Of a stretch of DNA of 56,445 bases, positions 47,812 to 56,436 are shown piece after piece (the first letter of the stretch is position 1; each line of letters opens with the position of its first letter). The position numbers and the translations under genes were made by a program. The stretch comes from Desulfuromonadaceae bacterium (GTDB lineage: Bacteria > Desulfobacterota > Desulfuromonadia > Desulfuromonadales > Desulfuromonadaceae): positions 1-56,445 of the forward strand of contig JAFGXV010000046.1 in NCBI GenBank assembly GCA_016936455.1, given 5' to 3'. The notes beneath the pieces are model-generated. The model saw nothing but the letters and a program-made list of their open reading frames with translations. It was not told the origin of the DNA and did not search any database.

Positions 47812-49176
47812 TTATCGCATGCCGCGAAGAGAATCGAGAAACAGCGTCGCCGTACTGAAATAGATCAGAATGCCGGTAATATCATTCGAGGTCTGGACAA
47901 AGGGCGTCGAGGCAATGGCCGGATCAACGCCAATACGCTTGAAAAAGGCTGGCGCCAGCACACCCATGGTCGACGCCACGGTCATGGCCGTGATCATGGC
48001 CAACCCGACCACCAGACCAAGATAGACATTCTGGTGCCAGATCCAGGCAATCAGTCCGACCAGACAGCCACAGACGGCGCCCATGATAAGCCCGACGCGC
48101 AATTCTTTGAAAAAAACCTGCCGCAGAGTCGTCAGATCGATGCGCCCGGTGGCGAAACCGCGCACGACAATGGTGGCTGACTGGCCGCCGACGTTCCCGC
48201 CCATGCCGGTAATGACCGGCACAAAGGAAATGAGGGCGATCACTTCTTTCAGGGTCATCTGAAACCACCACATCATATAGCCGGTTACGACACCACCGAG
48301 CATGTTGATCAGCAGCCAGGGCAGACGCAGGCGAGCAATCTTGAACGATTTATGGCCCAGCAACAATTCCTCTTCGCTGGCACCGGCCATCTTGTAAATA
48401 TCTTCCGTGGCCTCCTGGCGCAGAACGTCGATAACGTCGTCCACGGTAATGATCCCCAGCAAGCGATTTTGATCATCAACGACGGGAATCGCCAGAATGT
48501 TGTACTTGGCCACCAGCTGCGCAACCTCTTCCTGGTCCATGTCATCCCGTACACTGATCACGCCGGGAGCAACGATATCGCGCAACTGCCGCGAAGGAGG
48601 CACCGTCAGCAGCTGACGCAACGAGAGCACGCCGACCAGATGACGGTATTCATCGATGACGTAGACATAAAAGACCATCTCGGCATCTTCCGCCTCCTGC
48701 AGCGCGGCAATGGATTCGCGCACCGTCAGGTCCTGGCTGAGCGAGAAAAACTCCGTCGACATGATGCCGCCGGCGCTGTCCTCGCGGTACTGCATCAGCT
48801 GCTCGATCTCATCGGACAGATCGTCCTGCATGCTGTCGAGGATTTCCTCCGCCAGCTCATCAGGCATGTTCTGGATAATATCAACGGAATCGTCGTAGGG
48901 CATGGACTGCAGCACCTCGACGATGGTCTCCTTGTCGATCTGGGTCAACAGCTGGGCACTGGTGGCATGGTCAATCTCGGAGAGCACTTCGGCGGCCTTG
49001 TCGGTATCGTCGATCAGATGGAACAGAATCCGCTGCTCCTTGAGGTCCAGATAACGGAACAGATGGGCGATATCGGCCGGGTGGGTTTTATACAACAAGT
49101 TGGTCAGGTGCGGATGGGCACTGCGACGGATCAGCTTTTTGACCGTATCGAGCAGCAACTGAATTTTACGATCCAT
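47812..49176 (-). CDS. mgtE: Magnesium transporter MgtE
   Basis: A 454-residue MgtE from ATG 49176 (GGGGAG upstream), giving MDRKIQLLLDTVKKL; a longer frame from 49440 adds non-homologous residues. Order: N domain of superhelical repeats (YKTHPADIAHLFRYLDLKEQ; MPYDDSVDIIQNMPDELAEE), two CBS domains (about 135-255), connecting helix, and five membrane helices with GMGGNVGGQSATIVVRGFAT in the pore. Cytosolic magnesium bound by the N and CBS domains closes the channel. It heads the minus-strand block that includes recO. Confidence 0.96.
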   Translation of the reverse strand: MDRKIQLLLDTVKKLIRRSAHPHLTNLLYKTHPADIAHLFRYLDLKEQRILFHLIDDTDKAAEVLSEIDHATSAQLLTQIDKETIVEVLQSMPYDDSVDIIQNMPDELAEEILDSMQDDLSDEIEQLMQYREDSAGGIMSTEFFSLSQDLTVRESIAALQEAEDAEMVFYVYVIDEYRHLVGVLSLRQLLTVPPSRQLRDIVAPGVISVRDDMDQEEVAQLVAKYNILAIPVVDDQNRLLGIITVDDVIDVLRQEATEDIYKMAGASEEELLLGHKSFKIARLRLPWLLINMLGGVVTGYMMWWFQMTLKEVIALISFVPVITGMGGNVGGQSATIVVRGFATGRIDLTTLRQVFFKELRVGLIMGAVCGCLVGLIAWIWHQNVYLGLVVGLAMITAMTVASTMGVLAPAFFKRIGVDPAIASTPFVQTSNDITGILIYFSTATLFLDSLRGMR

Positions 49177-49312
49177 ACGACAACTCCCCGTCAACAGCGA
49201 CAACAAGAGGTGAACGACAAGACAACCTGATAGAAGTAGCAGGATTTCTCGTCCGCCGCAACCGCTATGCCGGAAAAGACTTTTTCTGCCGCCCCCTTTT
49301 TCGGTCAGGCTC

Positions 49313-49341
49313 TTGACCCGCTGTCCATTTTCATCTAGGGT
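49313..49341 (+). promoter_or_regulatory. Promoter of the first c7 cytochrome gene
   Basis: TTGACC (49313-49318) and TAGGGT (49336-49341) with a 17-base spacer, 49 bases before the ATG at 49391. Nearly the same geometry and the same -35 are found before the second cytochrome gene. Confidence 0.65.
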
Positions 49342-49390
49342 GGCAGCTGTCTTTTTAATCGCTTTATTTTTTTGAAGGAGGAATAGCCCC

Positions 49391-49675
49391 ATGAAAAAAC
49401 TGTTCGTCTCCCTGCTGCTCGTCGCATTCGCTGCCACCACAGCCCTGGCGTCCGATGTTGTTATCTATGCCAAAGACTGCACCAAAGGCTCTGTCACCTT
49501 CGACCACAAGGCCCACGCTGAATACGCCGACGGCTGCGCCAATGCGGCCTGCCACGGCGAAGGCACCCCGACCAAAATCATCGTCGATAAAAAAACGGCC
49601 CACGGCAAAATGTGCAAACTGTGTCACAAGCAAGTGGGTGGTCCGGTCAAGTGCGCTGAGTGCCATAAAAAATAA
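49391..49675 (+). CDS. Periplasmic triheme cytochrome c7 (paralogue 1)
   Basis: A 94-residue precursor. The signal peptide MKKLFVSLLLVAFAATTALA leaves a mature chain of 74 residues. Three haem sites: CANAACH (CX4CH), CKLCH and CAECH (CX2CH). FDHKAHAEY supplies axial His. Overall length and layout are those of Desulfuromonas cytochrome c7 and Geobacter PpcA, small electron shuttles to metal or sulfur reductases. Odd points: the first haem motif has CX4CH instead of the CX2CH of the classic c7 proteins, and a fourth non-haem Cys (AKDCTKG) lies near the mature N-terminus. AAGGAGGAATAGCCCC precedes the ATG. Its own promoter. Confidence 0.95.
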   Translation: MKKLFVSLLLVAFAATTALASDVVIYAKDCTKGSVTFDHKAHAEYADGCANAACHGEGTPTKIIVDKKTAHGKMCKLCHKQVGGPVKCAECHKK

Positions 49676-49711
49676 TTTCGTTCCGGCTGATGAGGTCATA
49701 ACAAAATTTCC

Positions 49712-49740
49712 TTGACCTTCGCTAAATTTTTCTCTAAGTT
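49712..49740 (+). promoter_or_regulatory. Promoter of the second c7 cytochrome gene
   Basis: TTGACC (49712-49717) and TAAGTT (49735-49740) with a 17-base spacer, 50 bases before the ATG at 49790. It lets the second copy be expressed separately from the first. A small GC palindrome (GCGCGG..CCGCGC) lies just downstream in the leader. Confidence 0.65.
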
Positions 49741-49789
49741 CGTCGCGCGGCTGTTCCGCGCATTTATTCAAATCCCAGGAGGAAGAAAC

Positions 49790-50071
49790 ATGAAAAAGCT
49801 GATCGTTGCTCTGATGCTGGTTGCCTTTGCTGCTACGGCAGTTCTGGCTGCTGACGTTGTTACCTACGAGTGCAAAAAAGGTAACGTTACCTTCAACCAC
49901 AAAGCCCATGAAGCTTATGCTGGCGGCTGCAACAACGCTGCTTGCCACGGTGATGCTGCTCCGGCTAAAATTGCCGTTGACAAAGACACCGCCCACAAAG
50001 CGCTGTGCAAAAACTGCCACAAAGAAATGGGTAAAGGCCCCACCGGCTGCAACGATTGCCACGTAAAGTAA
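49790..50071 (+). CDS. Periplasmic triheme cytochrome c7 (paralogue 2)
   Basis: A 93-residue precursor; signal MKKLIVALMLVAFAATAVLA, mature chain of 73 residues beginning ADVVTYECKKGNVTFNHKAH. Haem motifs: CNNAACH (CX4CH), CKNCH and CNDCH. It is even closer than its neighbour to the Desulfuromonas c7 sequence, apart from the two-residue expansion in the first motif and a free Cys (TYECKKG) where that protein has Asn. AGGAGG seven bases before ATG 49790 marks the start; the longer frame from 49712 is not needed. A tandem duplication of the upstream gene, ended by a strong terminator. Confidence 0.95.
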   Translation: MKKLIVALMLVAFAATAVLAADVVTYECKKGNVTFNHKAHEAYAGGCNNAACHGDAAPAKIAVDKDTAHKALCKNCHKEMGKGPTGCNDCHVK

Positions 50072-50093
50072 TTCCTTCGGGATGATAAAGTAA

Positions 50094-50127
50094 AAAAAGG
50101 CGGGAGCTTAACGGCTCCCGCCTTTTT
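50094..50127 (+). terminator. Strong rho-independent terminator after the cytochrome pair
   Basis: A 14-bp perfect stem (50094-50107 with 50114-50127) with a TTAACG loop, ending in TTTTTCTTTTTG. It separates the cytochrome genes from the next operon. Confidence 0.95.
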
Positions 50128-50214
50128 CTTTTTGTGCCACACCCCTTCTGGTGTTCGAAAAAGGATTTTTTATGGTAGGATTAGAACCTGCCTATCCTGA
50201 TTCGGAGACCTGCT

Positions 50215-51213
50215 ATGCCGCCTTCTACTGTCCGTCGTCTGTGCACCGTGCTCTTGGCTGTCGCGATGCTACTAAGCACGCTGCCCGTTCACGCCGCGAC
50301 CTTTACCCCCCATATCGAAGAGTACGCCCAAGGCTGGATTGATTGGGATCAGGGCCTGATCTATGGCACGGGGCGCGTTCCTCTCGATGACAAGGGCAGC
50401 TCAAAAATCAAGGCCCTGCATGCCGCCGAACTGGTCGCTGCGGGCAACATCGTCAAGCTGGCCTCCGGCATCCACCTTGACGATCGTCAAACCATGGAGC
50501 GGTTGGGCAATGGCAACTTCAGCGTCAAACTCACGGCCTTTCTGCGCTACCGCGACCACCAGCGCCAGATGGTCACCAACGTCCACAACCCCTATGCCGA
50601 AGTAACGCTGGTCGCCCCCATCACCGGTGTTCAGGGCCTGACCGCCCAACTGCTGCGCTATCTGCACGGCAAGCCCCTGCAATGGCAAAAATTTCCGCTG
50701 CCCGATCCACAGCACCAACGCGCTGAGCAGGCGGATGATCCCTGGCTGGTGATCGATGCCCGCCAGCTGCCAGCCTTTGCTCAGGTCAAACCGAGCCTGT
50801 TCCCCAAACTCCTCACGACCAGCGGACAGAAAGTCTATGACGTCGACCGCGTCTACCAGAGCGCACTGTCTTCACGCGGCATGGCGCGCTACGTACACAG
50901 CACGGCCAGCGCCCAGCAGCTGATACTGTCAGAGGCCAGCCCACCACGCAGCTGGTGGCAGGCGCTCTCCTTTGTCTCACCAGCCTGGGCCGCCGTAAGG
51001 CAGCAGCGCCCGCGTTACATTGTTGCCACCGCCCAGAAGACATCAGGCATCGCCCGCACCAACCTGATTATCAGCACAGTGGATGCCAATCGCCTGCGTG
51101 CAGAAGATGACGCCAGCGAAATCCTGCGTCAATGCCGGGTGATCATTGTCACCTCGGCCCCGGCCGGTGGCGTTGAAGGGATGCGATCGGACCAGCGTCC
51201 GCTACACCTGTAA
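50215..51213 (+). CDS. Secreted protein of LPP20/FlgT-like type, 332 aa
   Basis: A 332-residue protein with a signal peptide (RRLCTVLLAVAMLLSTLPVH, cut near HAA). The mature start EEYAQGWIDWDQGLIYGTGR and the helix KIKALHAAELVAAGNIVKLA resemble the LPP20/FlgT-type fold also seen in the 39.8-kb protein, though the resemblance is distant. The second half is mixed and unassigned. Start ATG 50215 has GGAGACCTGCT. It is followed after 66 bases by the adenylate cyclase gene on the same strand, and the two are likely an operon. Its role may be envelope sensing or assembly; that is inference. Confidence 0.75.
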   Translation: MPPSTVRRLCTVLLAVAMLLSTLPVHAATFTPHIEEYAQGWIDWDQGLIYGTGRVPLDDKGSSKIKALHAAELVAAGNIVKLASGIHLDDRQTMERLGNGNFSVKLTAFLRYRDHQRQMVTNVHNPYAEVTLVAPITGVQGLTAQLLRYLHGKPLQWQKFPLPDPQHQRAEQADDPWLVIDARQLPAFAQVKPSLFPKLLTTSGQKVYDVDRVYQSALSSRGMARYVHSTASAQQLILSEASPPRSWWQALSFVSPAWAAVRQQRPRYIVATAQKTSGIARTNLIISTVDANRLRAEDDASEILRQCRVIIVTSAPAGGVEGMRSDQRPLHL

Positions 51214-51279
51214 CAGGCAGCCCCTGATGGTTCATCCCGCCCTGAACAGCCGTCACACAGCTGGAGCCCGGCCCCTGCC

Positions 51280-53385
51280 ATGCTGAAGCACGCCACGCTG
51301 ATCTCGCGTTATCGCTGGCAAGCAACCCTCACCGGCACGCTGCTGCTGCTGCTGATTCTGCTGGCGCACATCACCGGACCGCTCACCTGGCTCAATCAGC
51401 TCGCTTACGATCTGCACTTTCAGATACGTGGTCCGCTGGCGACGTCCGGCCAGGTTGTGCTGGTCTACATGGATGAGCTGAGCGCCCGGGAGCTTGGGCG
51501 CCGGCAGGGCAACTGGTCGCGCCAACAGCTGGCAACGGCTCTGGACAATCTGACCGCAGCAGGCAGTGAAATCATCGGCCTCGACCTCCTGTTTACCTCC
51601 CCGGCTCTCGATCCGGCAGAGGACCTCCTGCTGACGGCGACCATTGAACGCTGCAACAATATCATCCTCGGCCGCGCCTCAGCCGTCCCGGGGATCGGCG
51701 CCATCGAACCGCTGGAAGCCTTTCGCGCCGTCATGATCGGTGACGGCTTCATTGATCTGCCCCTCGACCCGGACGGCTGCCTGCGCAAAGTACGCTTTTT
51801 CAACGCCCAGCCCCTGGAAGATGGCTCCCTGCAGCTGCTGCCTTCTTTTTCCCTCGAATTGACGCGGACGTTTCTCAATCTCGATTTCGCTTTTGATTTC
51901 AGCGATCCGGACTTTTTCACCATGGGCAGCCCCGAACAGACACAGCTGAAGCTGCCCTATCCCGAGCTGTTGATCAATTACTACGGCAGCGACCAGGTTT
52001 TTCCCCAGCTCAGCTACGCCGACGTGGTCATGAACCGCTTTGCGGCAGAGGATGTCGCGGGAAAACTGATCCTCATCGGCAGCAATCTGCTGACGGAAAA
52101 AGACTACTTCAATACCTCCTTTACCCGCTACCGCTCCGGCCACCGCCAGGACAAACGCTTCGGTGCCACCCTTACCGCCCAGGTTCATGAAAGCAAGGAA
52201 ACCGGCCTGTCCTGCCATGCCCATGCCGTTGAGACCCTGCTCAACCAGAGCTACATTTCGCCGTTGCCCACCTGCCGCTATGTGCTGCTACTGCTGGCTC
52301 TGTTTCTTTTCAGCCAGTTTCTGTTCTACCGACGCAAGAGCCGCATGCCGGCTTTCACAATTTTACTGGTTGGCCTGACCATTCTTCTGGCAGCGATTCA
52401 GTGGGCCTTTAACCACCGGCTGTGGATTCCGGCACCGGCCCTGCTGCTGCTTTTTACCGGGCAGTTCCTGGCCAGCTTCTTCCTGCAGCGCAAACATGAA
52501 AAGGATCGGAATCAATGGATTACCCAGGTCTTTGGCAAGTACGTTTCCGGCGCTATCGTCGAGCGACTGGTCGAGGGCGAAATCACGCCCGAGATGGGCG
52601 GGAAGCGTCAGGATGTCACGGTCTTTTTTGCTGACCTTCGCAACTTCACCCACCTGGCCGAAGAACTGGGGGCGCACGATACAGCGCTGCTGCTCAACCG
52701 TTTTTTTTCGGTCATGATTCCAGTTATTCAGCTGCAGGAGGGGACCGTTGACAAGCTCATTGGCGATGCCATTCTGGCCTTTTTTGGCGCACCCCTTCAG
52801 GTAGACTGCCATCCGGATCAGGCTGCAGCGGCGGCACTATCGATGATAGAGGCCCTGAAGCAACTGCAACAGGAGGACCTGGCTGGCGCGACCCAGCTCA
52901 ACCTGGGCATCGGCCTGAACAGTGGCGAAGTGACGATCGGCAATCTGGGATGTGATGCGTTCATGGATTACACCGTGATTGGTGATGAGGTCAATCTGGC
53001 ATCACGGCTGGAAGGGTTGAATAAAATCTACGGGACCCGCATCCTGATGAGCCATCAGTGCGCGCAACGACTGACCAGAGATTTCCGGCTGCGCGAACTG
53101 GACTGTGTCGTGGTCAAAGGCAAAGAGAAGGCGGTGACTCTGTTTGAGCTGATTGGCGAAGGCCCCTTGGACGAGGATACTGAGCAGATGCTGGACTGTT
53201 TTGTCGGTGGGCTCCACAGCTACCGCCAACAACGCTGGGACAGGGCGCAACAGCAGTTCGAAGCAGCGCTACAGTGGGTGCCGGAAGATGGCCCGAGCCA
53301 GCTCTATCTGCGGCGTGTGGCAGAATGGCGCCGCACGCCGCCGCCACCACAATGGGATGCCATCACGCGCTTCGTGACGAAATAG
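51280..53385 (+). CDS. CHASE2-domain adenylate cyclase
   Basis: A 701-residue class III nucleotidyl cyclase. Layout: N-terminal membrane helix (about 14-33), extracytoplasmic CHASE2 sensor (about 40-320; YDLHFQIRGPLATSGQVVLV, SEIIGLDLLF), three membrane helices (about 330-400), catalytic domain (about 440-620), and a helical tail. Catalytic residues are in place: VFFADLRNFT with metal Asp near 452, VDKLIGDAILAFFGAP with Lys and second Asp near 491-495, and VIGDEVNLASRLE with the transition-state Asn and Arg. It should make cAMP in response to an external signal. The 3' end overlaps the convergent HD gene by 23 bases. Confidence 0.93.
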   Translation: MLKHATLISRYRWQATLTGTLLLLLILLAHITGPLTWLNQLAYDLHFQIRGPLATSGQVVLVYMDELSARELGRRQGNWSRQQLATALDNLTAAGSEIIGLDLLFTSPALDPAEDLLLTATIERCNNIILGRASAVPGIGAIEPLEAFRAVMIGDGFIDLPLDPDGCLRKVRFFNAQPLEDGSLQLLPSFSLELTRTFLNLDFAFDFSDPDFFTMGSPEQTQLKLPYPELLINYYGSDQVFPQLSYADVVMNRFAAEDVAGKLILIGSNLLTEKDYFNTSFTRYRSGHRQDKRFGATLTAQVHESKETGLSCHAHAVETLLNQSYISPLPTCRYVLLLLALFLFSQFLFYRRKSRMPAFTILLVGLTILLAAIQWAFNHRLWIPAPALLLLFTGQFLASFFLQRKHEKDRNQWITQVFGKYVSGAIVERLVEGEITPEMGGKRQDVTVFFADLRNFTHLAEELGAHDTALLLNRFFSVMIPVIQLQEGTVDKLIGDAILAFFGAPLQVDCHPDQAAAAALSMIEALKQLQQEDLAGATQLNLGIGLNSGEVTIGNLGCDAFMDYTVIGDEVNLASRLEGLNKIYGTRILMSHQCAQRLTRDFRLRELDCVVVKGKEKAVTLFELIGEGPLDEDTEQMLDCFVGGLHSYRQQRWDRAQQQFEAALQWVPEDGPSQLYLRRVAEWRRTPPPPQWDAITRFVTK

Positions 53386-54205
53386 GCGGCTCGCCTTCCA
53401 GTCGTTCCAACCGCTGCAGATTTGCCTCCAGTTGGCGGTGATAGGGCGTCGAAACCGTGCCATAAAACATCGGCAGACAGCGATCCATACAGCCCATGTC
53501 TTTCAACTCCGGAAGAACCTGCTGCCGCATAAAAGACGCAGAGCTGCTAACAAGAGCGGCGAGGCTCTCGAACACCGGGACGCCACGCCGACGCAGAAGC
53601 TCGACACCGACAGCCTGATAGGCCTCTGCAAACTCGTCGTACAGGTCCGGCAGCCGCTCCACATAGTCGACCGCAGCCACTTGGGCCAGCAAATCGGCAG
53701 TACGCAGAAACGACGCCAGTTCGGACTCCAGCTCACCCATTACCGGGGTGGGGCGGTGAATAATTTCCGTCTGGCCAATCAGCCGCTGCACCGTCTCGCA
53801 ATCCTCCTTCACCCAGCCCTTCTGAAGCAGAAAATGCTGCGCCAACTGCTCACTGCGCCCAACATGGTCAAACGAATGCTCGCCGCCCCGGCCGCCGGCT
53901 TCACCGCGTCGTTTCAGATAACCACTGTCGTGCAGCAGGGCGGCCGCAGTCAGTCGGCGTACCGCCCCCGGGCCGCACAGAGCCTGCTGTCCCGCCCGGG
54001 CACAGCCCGCCAGCAAACGCAGCGCAAGCAGCGTCACCTGGCCGACATGACGAAAATCGTGGTACGCGACCTGACAGGCTTGCCAGTCCTCCGTGCCGCT
54101 GTGATACAGCGCCGCCACCGCTTCGACCAGTTCGCTAAGTTCTGGCGCCTGGTAGCTGAAATGCGTGTTCAGCAGCACTTTGATTTCTCCCTTAGCATCA
54201 GACAT
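53363..54205 (-). CDS. HD-domain protein, phosphodiesterase-like
   Basis: A 280-residue protein. Start at ATG 54205 overlaps the upstream gene by eight bases. VAYHDFRHVGQVTLLALRL (about 45-63) and AAALLHDSGYLKRRGE (about 88-103) give the first His, the HD pair and the general look of the class I cyclic-nucleotide phosphodiesterase signature (YHNxxHA..V, then HD). Later IGQTEIIHRPTP adds a possible further ligand. The remaining helices are unassigned. Because it faces an adenylate cyclase and is coupled to an HD-GYP gene, a cyclic-nucleotide hydrolase is plausible. HD and order are seen; the activity is inference. Confidence 0.82.
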   Translation of the reverse strand: MSDAKGEIKVLLNTHFSYQAPELSELVEAVAALYHSGTEDWQACQVAYHDFRHVGQVTLLALRLLAGCARAGQQALCGPGAVRRLTAAALLHDSGYLKRRGEAGGRGGEHSFDHVGRSEQLAQHFLLQKGWVKEDCETVQRLIGQTEIIHRPTPVMGELESELASFLRTADLLAQVAAVDYVERLPDLYDEFAEAYQAVGVELLRRRGVPVFESLAALVSSSASFMRQQVLPELKDMGCMDRCLPMFYGTVSTPYHRQLEANLQRLERLEGEPPISSRSA

Positions 54206-55694
54206 CGGCAGCCGCCGCAGCAGGGTGATGCAGCCGGGCACACAACTCCGTCAGCCCGGCCCGTTCTCGCACCGCCAGTTCAACAATTCTGGCATCCAGT
54301 TGTGTTCCGGCGCCATGCTCCATCACCGAAAAAGCCTTTTCAATGGCCAGGGGATTGTGGCCCAGATTGGTCTCGCCATCGGCATCGTATTTGGGATAAT
54401 CCCGCCGCGAGGTCAGGGCGTCAAACACGTCGGCCACAGCAATAACCCGGGCCAGCAGAGGGATCTGGCTGACATCGAGCCCCTGCGGATAACCGGTCCC
54501 GTCTATCCGTTCGTGGTGGCTGGCAGCAATCTGCGGCAGAGATTTGAGATGGCGTGGCAGCAGCATCTGCTCCAGGATGTGGCCGCTCCAGCGCGGATGG
54601 CCCTGCATCACCTTGAGCTCCTCCTCAGTAAAAAAGCCGTTCTTGGTCAAAATCCGATCCGGCACGGAAATTTTGCCGACATCGTGCAGCAACGCCGCAT
54701 ATTTGAGGATTTCCCGACTCACCTCATCCAGACCGAGGTGGCGACCCAGAAACAGGGCATACTCCGTGACCCGGCTCGAGTGGCCGGCCGTCAGTGGATG
54801 CTTGGCGTCAATGGTTGCCGTCAGGGTGCGAATAAAGCTCTCGAACCCCTCGCGCAATTCATCGAACAGCTGACGGTTTTCCAGCGCCACCCCGATCTGT
54901 GCCGCGCACACGGCCGCCAGGGAGAGGTCCTGATCCTGGAACGGCCCGCCCAGCTTGTTGATCATCTGCAGCACGCCCTTGAGTTCCTGTTTGCGATTGA
55001 GCACCGGATAGGAGAGGATATTGCGCGTCTGATAACCGAGCTTGGCATCCCAGCTGCCATCAAAATCCGGATGGCTGTGCACATCCTCGACCAGAATCGG
55101 CAGACACTCCTCAGCGCAGCGCCCCGCGAGTCCCTGTCCCATGGCAATGCGGATCGGCTTGTCGACACCCTCAGCCACCTGGGTCCAGAGTTCCTGTCGC
55201 GCCTCATCGAGCAAAAACAGACTGGTGCGATCCACCGCCATAATTTTCGAAACAGAGCGGATAATCGCCTGAAACAGATCATCAAAATTGTGCTGACTGT
55301 TAAGCAGCAGCGCCATCTCCTGCACCTGGCGAAACGACTGTGAGGCCGATGCCCGGCCCAGGCGCTGCAGAGAAAAAATCACCTGCTCGGGCGTGCTTGA
55401 GGCCGGCTGCCAGCAGGCTGCCGCCAGCAGAACGTCCCGCACGGCCGGATCATCGACCATTTCGCCGACAATCACCATGTTCAACGAACCCACCGCAGGG
55501 CGTTCCCGCCAGCCGTCTGAAAGGGAAAGATCCGCCGAACACTCCACCAGGCGCAGCACGCCCGGTGACAATGGGGCCAGCACGAGCGATGAGGGATAGA
55601 ACGAGAATCTGCCTTGAAGTCGACCCTGCCAGAGCTGGCAAAATTCTTCGCGACCGATGATCTGAACAACGGCCATGGACTGGGTTTCTTCCAT
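54198..55694 (-). CDS. GAF and HD-GYP domain protein (predicted c-di-GMP phosphodiesterase)
   Basis: A 498-residue protein. ATG 55694 has AGGAGG five bases upstream and is the real start. Residues 1-130 are unassigned; GAF domain at about 140-290 (IMAVDRTSLFLLDEARQELW; QGLAGRCAEE); HD-GYP domain at about 300-470 with HSSRV, ALLHDVGKISVPDRIL and the diagnostic HHERIDGTGYPQGL, then IAVADVFDALTSRRDY. It should hydrolyse c-di-GMP, opposing the cyclase at 11.1 kb, and may be regulated by a ligand in the GAF domain. Coupled to the downstream HD gene. Confidence 0.94.
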   Translation of the reverse strand: MEETQSMAVVQIIGREEFCQLWQGRLQGRFSFYPSSLVLAPLSPGVLRLVECSADLSLSDGWRERPAVGSLNMVIVGEMVDDPAVRDVLLAAACWQPASSTPEQVIFSLQRLGRASASQSFRQVQEMALLLNSQHNFDDLFQAIIRSVSKIMAVDRTSLFLLDEARQELWTQVAEGVDKPIRIAMGQGLAGRCAEECLPILVEDVHSHPDFDGSWDAKLGYQTRNILSYPVLNRKQELKGVLQMINKLGGPFQDQDLSLAAVCAAQIGVALENRQLFDELREGFESFIRTLTATIDAKHPLTAGHSSRVTEYALFLGRHLGLDEVSREILKYAALLHDVGKISVPDRILTKNGFFTEEELKVMQGHPRWSGHILEQMLLPRHLKSLPQIAASHHERIDGTGYPQGLDVSQIPLLARVIAVADVFDALTSRRDYPKYDADGETNLGHNPLAIEKAFSVMEHGAGTQLDARIVELAVRERAGLTELCARLHHPAAAAADV

Positions 55695-55731
55695 CGTAAC
55701 CTCCTGACCTGACAGCTGATGTAGCGTTGAC

Positions 55732-55761
55732 AGGATAGACAACCGCACCGTGCTGTGTCAG
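55732..55761 (-). promoter_or_regulatory. Candidate promoter for the HD-GYP gene
   Basis: On the minus strand CTGACA (55761-55756) and TATCCT (55737-55732) with an 18-base spacer, 38 bases before the start at 55694. A TTGACA for the opposite direction (55727-55732) overlaps it, but has no good -10. Confidence 0.45.
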
Positions 55762-55800
55762 AGTGGCGGAATCCGTAACCAGCTTTCATGGAGACTGTTT

Positions 55801-56436
55801 ATGTCCTCTCCACCCGCCCGCTGGCGCCAGCGGCTGCATGAAATCATCTTTGAGGCCGATACGGCCGCCGGCAAACTGTTCGACCTGCTGCTGATCGCCG
55901 CCATTCTCCTCAGCGTTGCCGTGGTCATGCTGGACAGTGTCCAGAGCTGGCAGCTTCGCTATGGCCGCCAGCTGCTGCTGGCCGAATGGCTGTTCACCCT
56001 GCTGTTCACCCTGGAATACCTGCTGCGCCTGCTGTGCATCGGCCGTCCGATCAAATATGCCACCAGTTTTTACGGCGTGGTCGACCTGCTGTCCATTCTG
56101 CCCAGCTACCTGAGCCTGTTTCTGCCCGCCGGCAAGTACCTGCTGGTCATCCGCGTGCTGCGCATTTTACGCGTGTTCCGCGTGCTCAAGCTGGTTCAAT
56201 ACCTCAATGAAGCGGCCCTGCTGGTGAACGCCCTCAAGGCCAGTGGCCGCAAAATTGCCGTGTTCCTGGTAGCCGTATTCACCCTGGTGATCATCTTCGG
56301 TTCGCTGATGTATGTCGTCGAAGGCGAGTCTAACGGCTTTACCAGCATCCCACGAAGCAGTCATGTACCCCCGGCAAAGCCGGGGGCTTGTTTTGTGAAC
56401 CGCTCAAAGCGGTCGTTCAAACCTTGCGCCGCCTAA
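55801..56436 (+). pseudogene. Voltage-gated potassium channel truncated before the pore
   Basis: The first about 186 residues form a Kv-type ion channel: S1-S3 helices (DLLLIAAILLSVAVVML; WLFTLLFTLEYLLRLL; VVDLLSILPSYLSLFL), the S4 voltage sensor with regularly spaced Arg (RVLRILRVFRVLKLVQYL) and S5 (AVFLVAVFTLVIIFGSLMYV). Homology stops at SIPRS (codon ending 56358), where family members continue into the pore helix and TVGYG filter. Instead the frame reads through a hairpin repeat into 26 unrelated residues and stops at 56436. The channel has no selectivity filter or S6, so it is not functional unless the element is excised. The start (ATG 55801) has GGAGACTGTTT. Confidence 0.8.
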
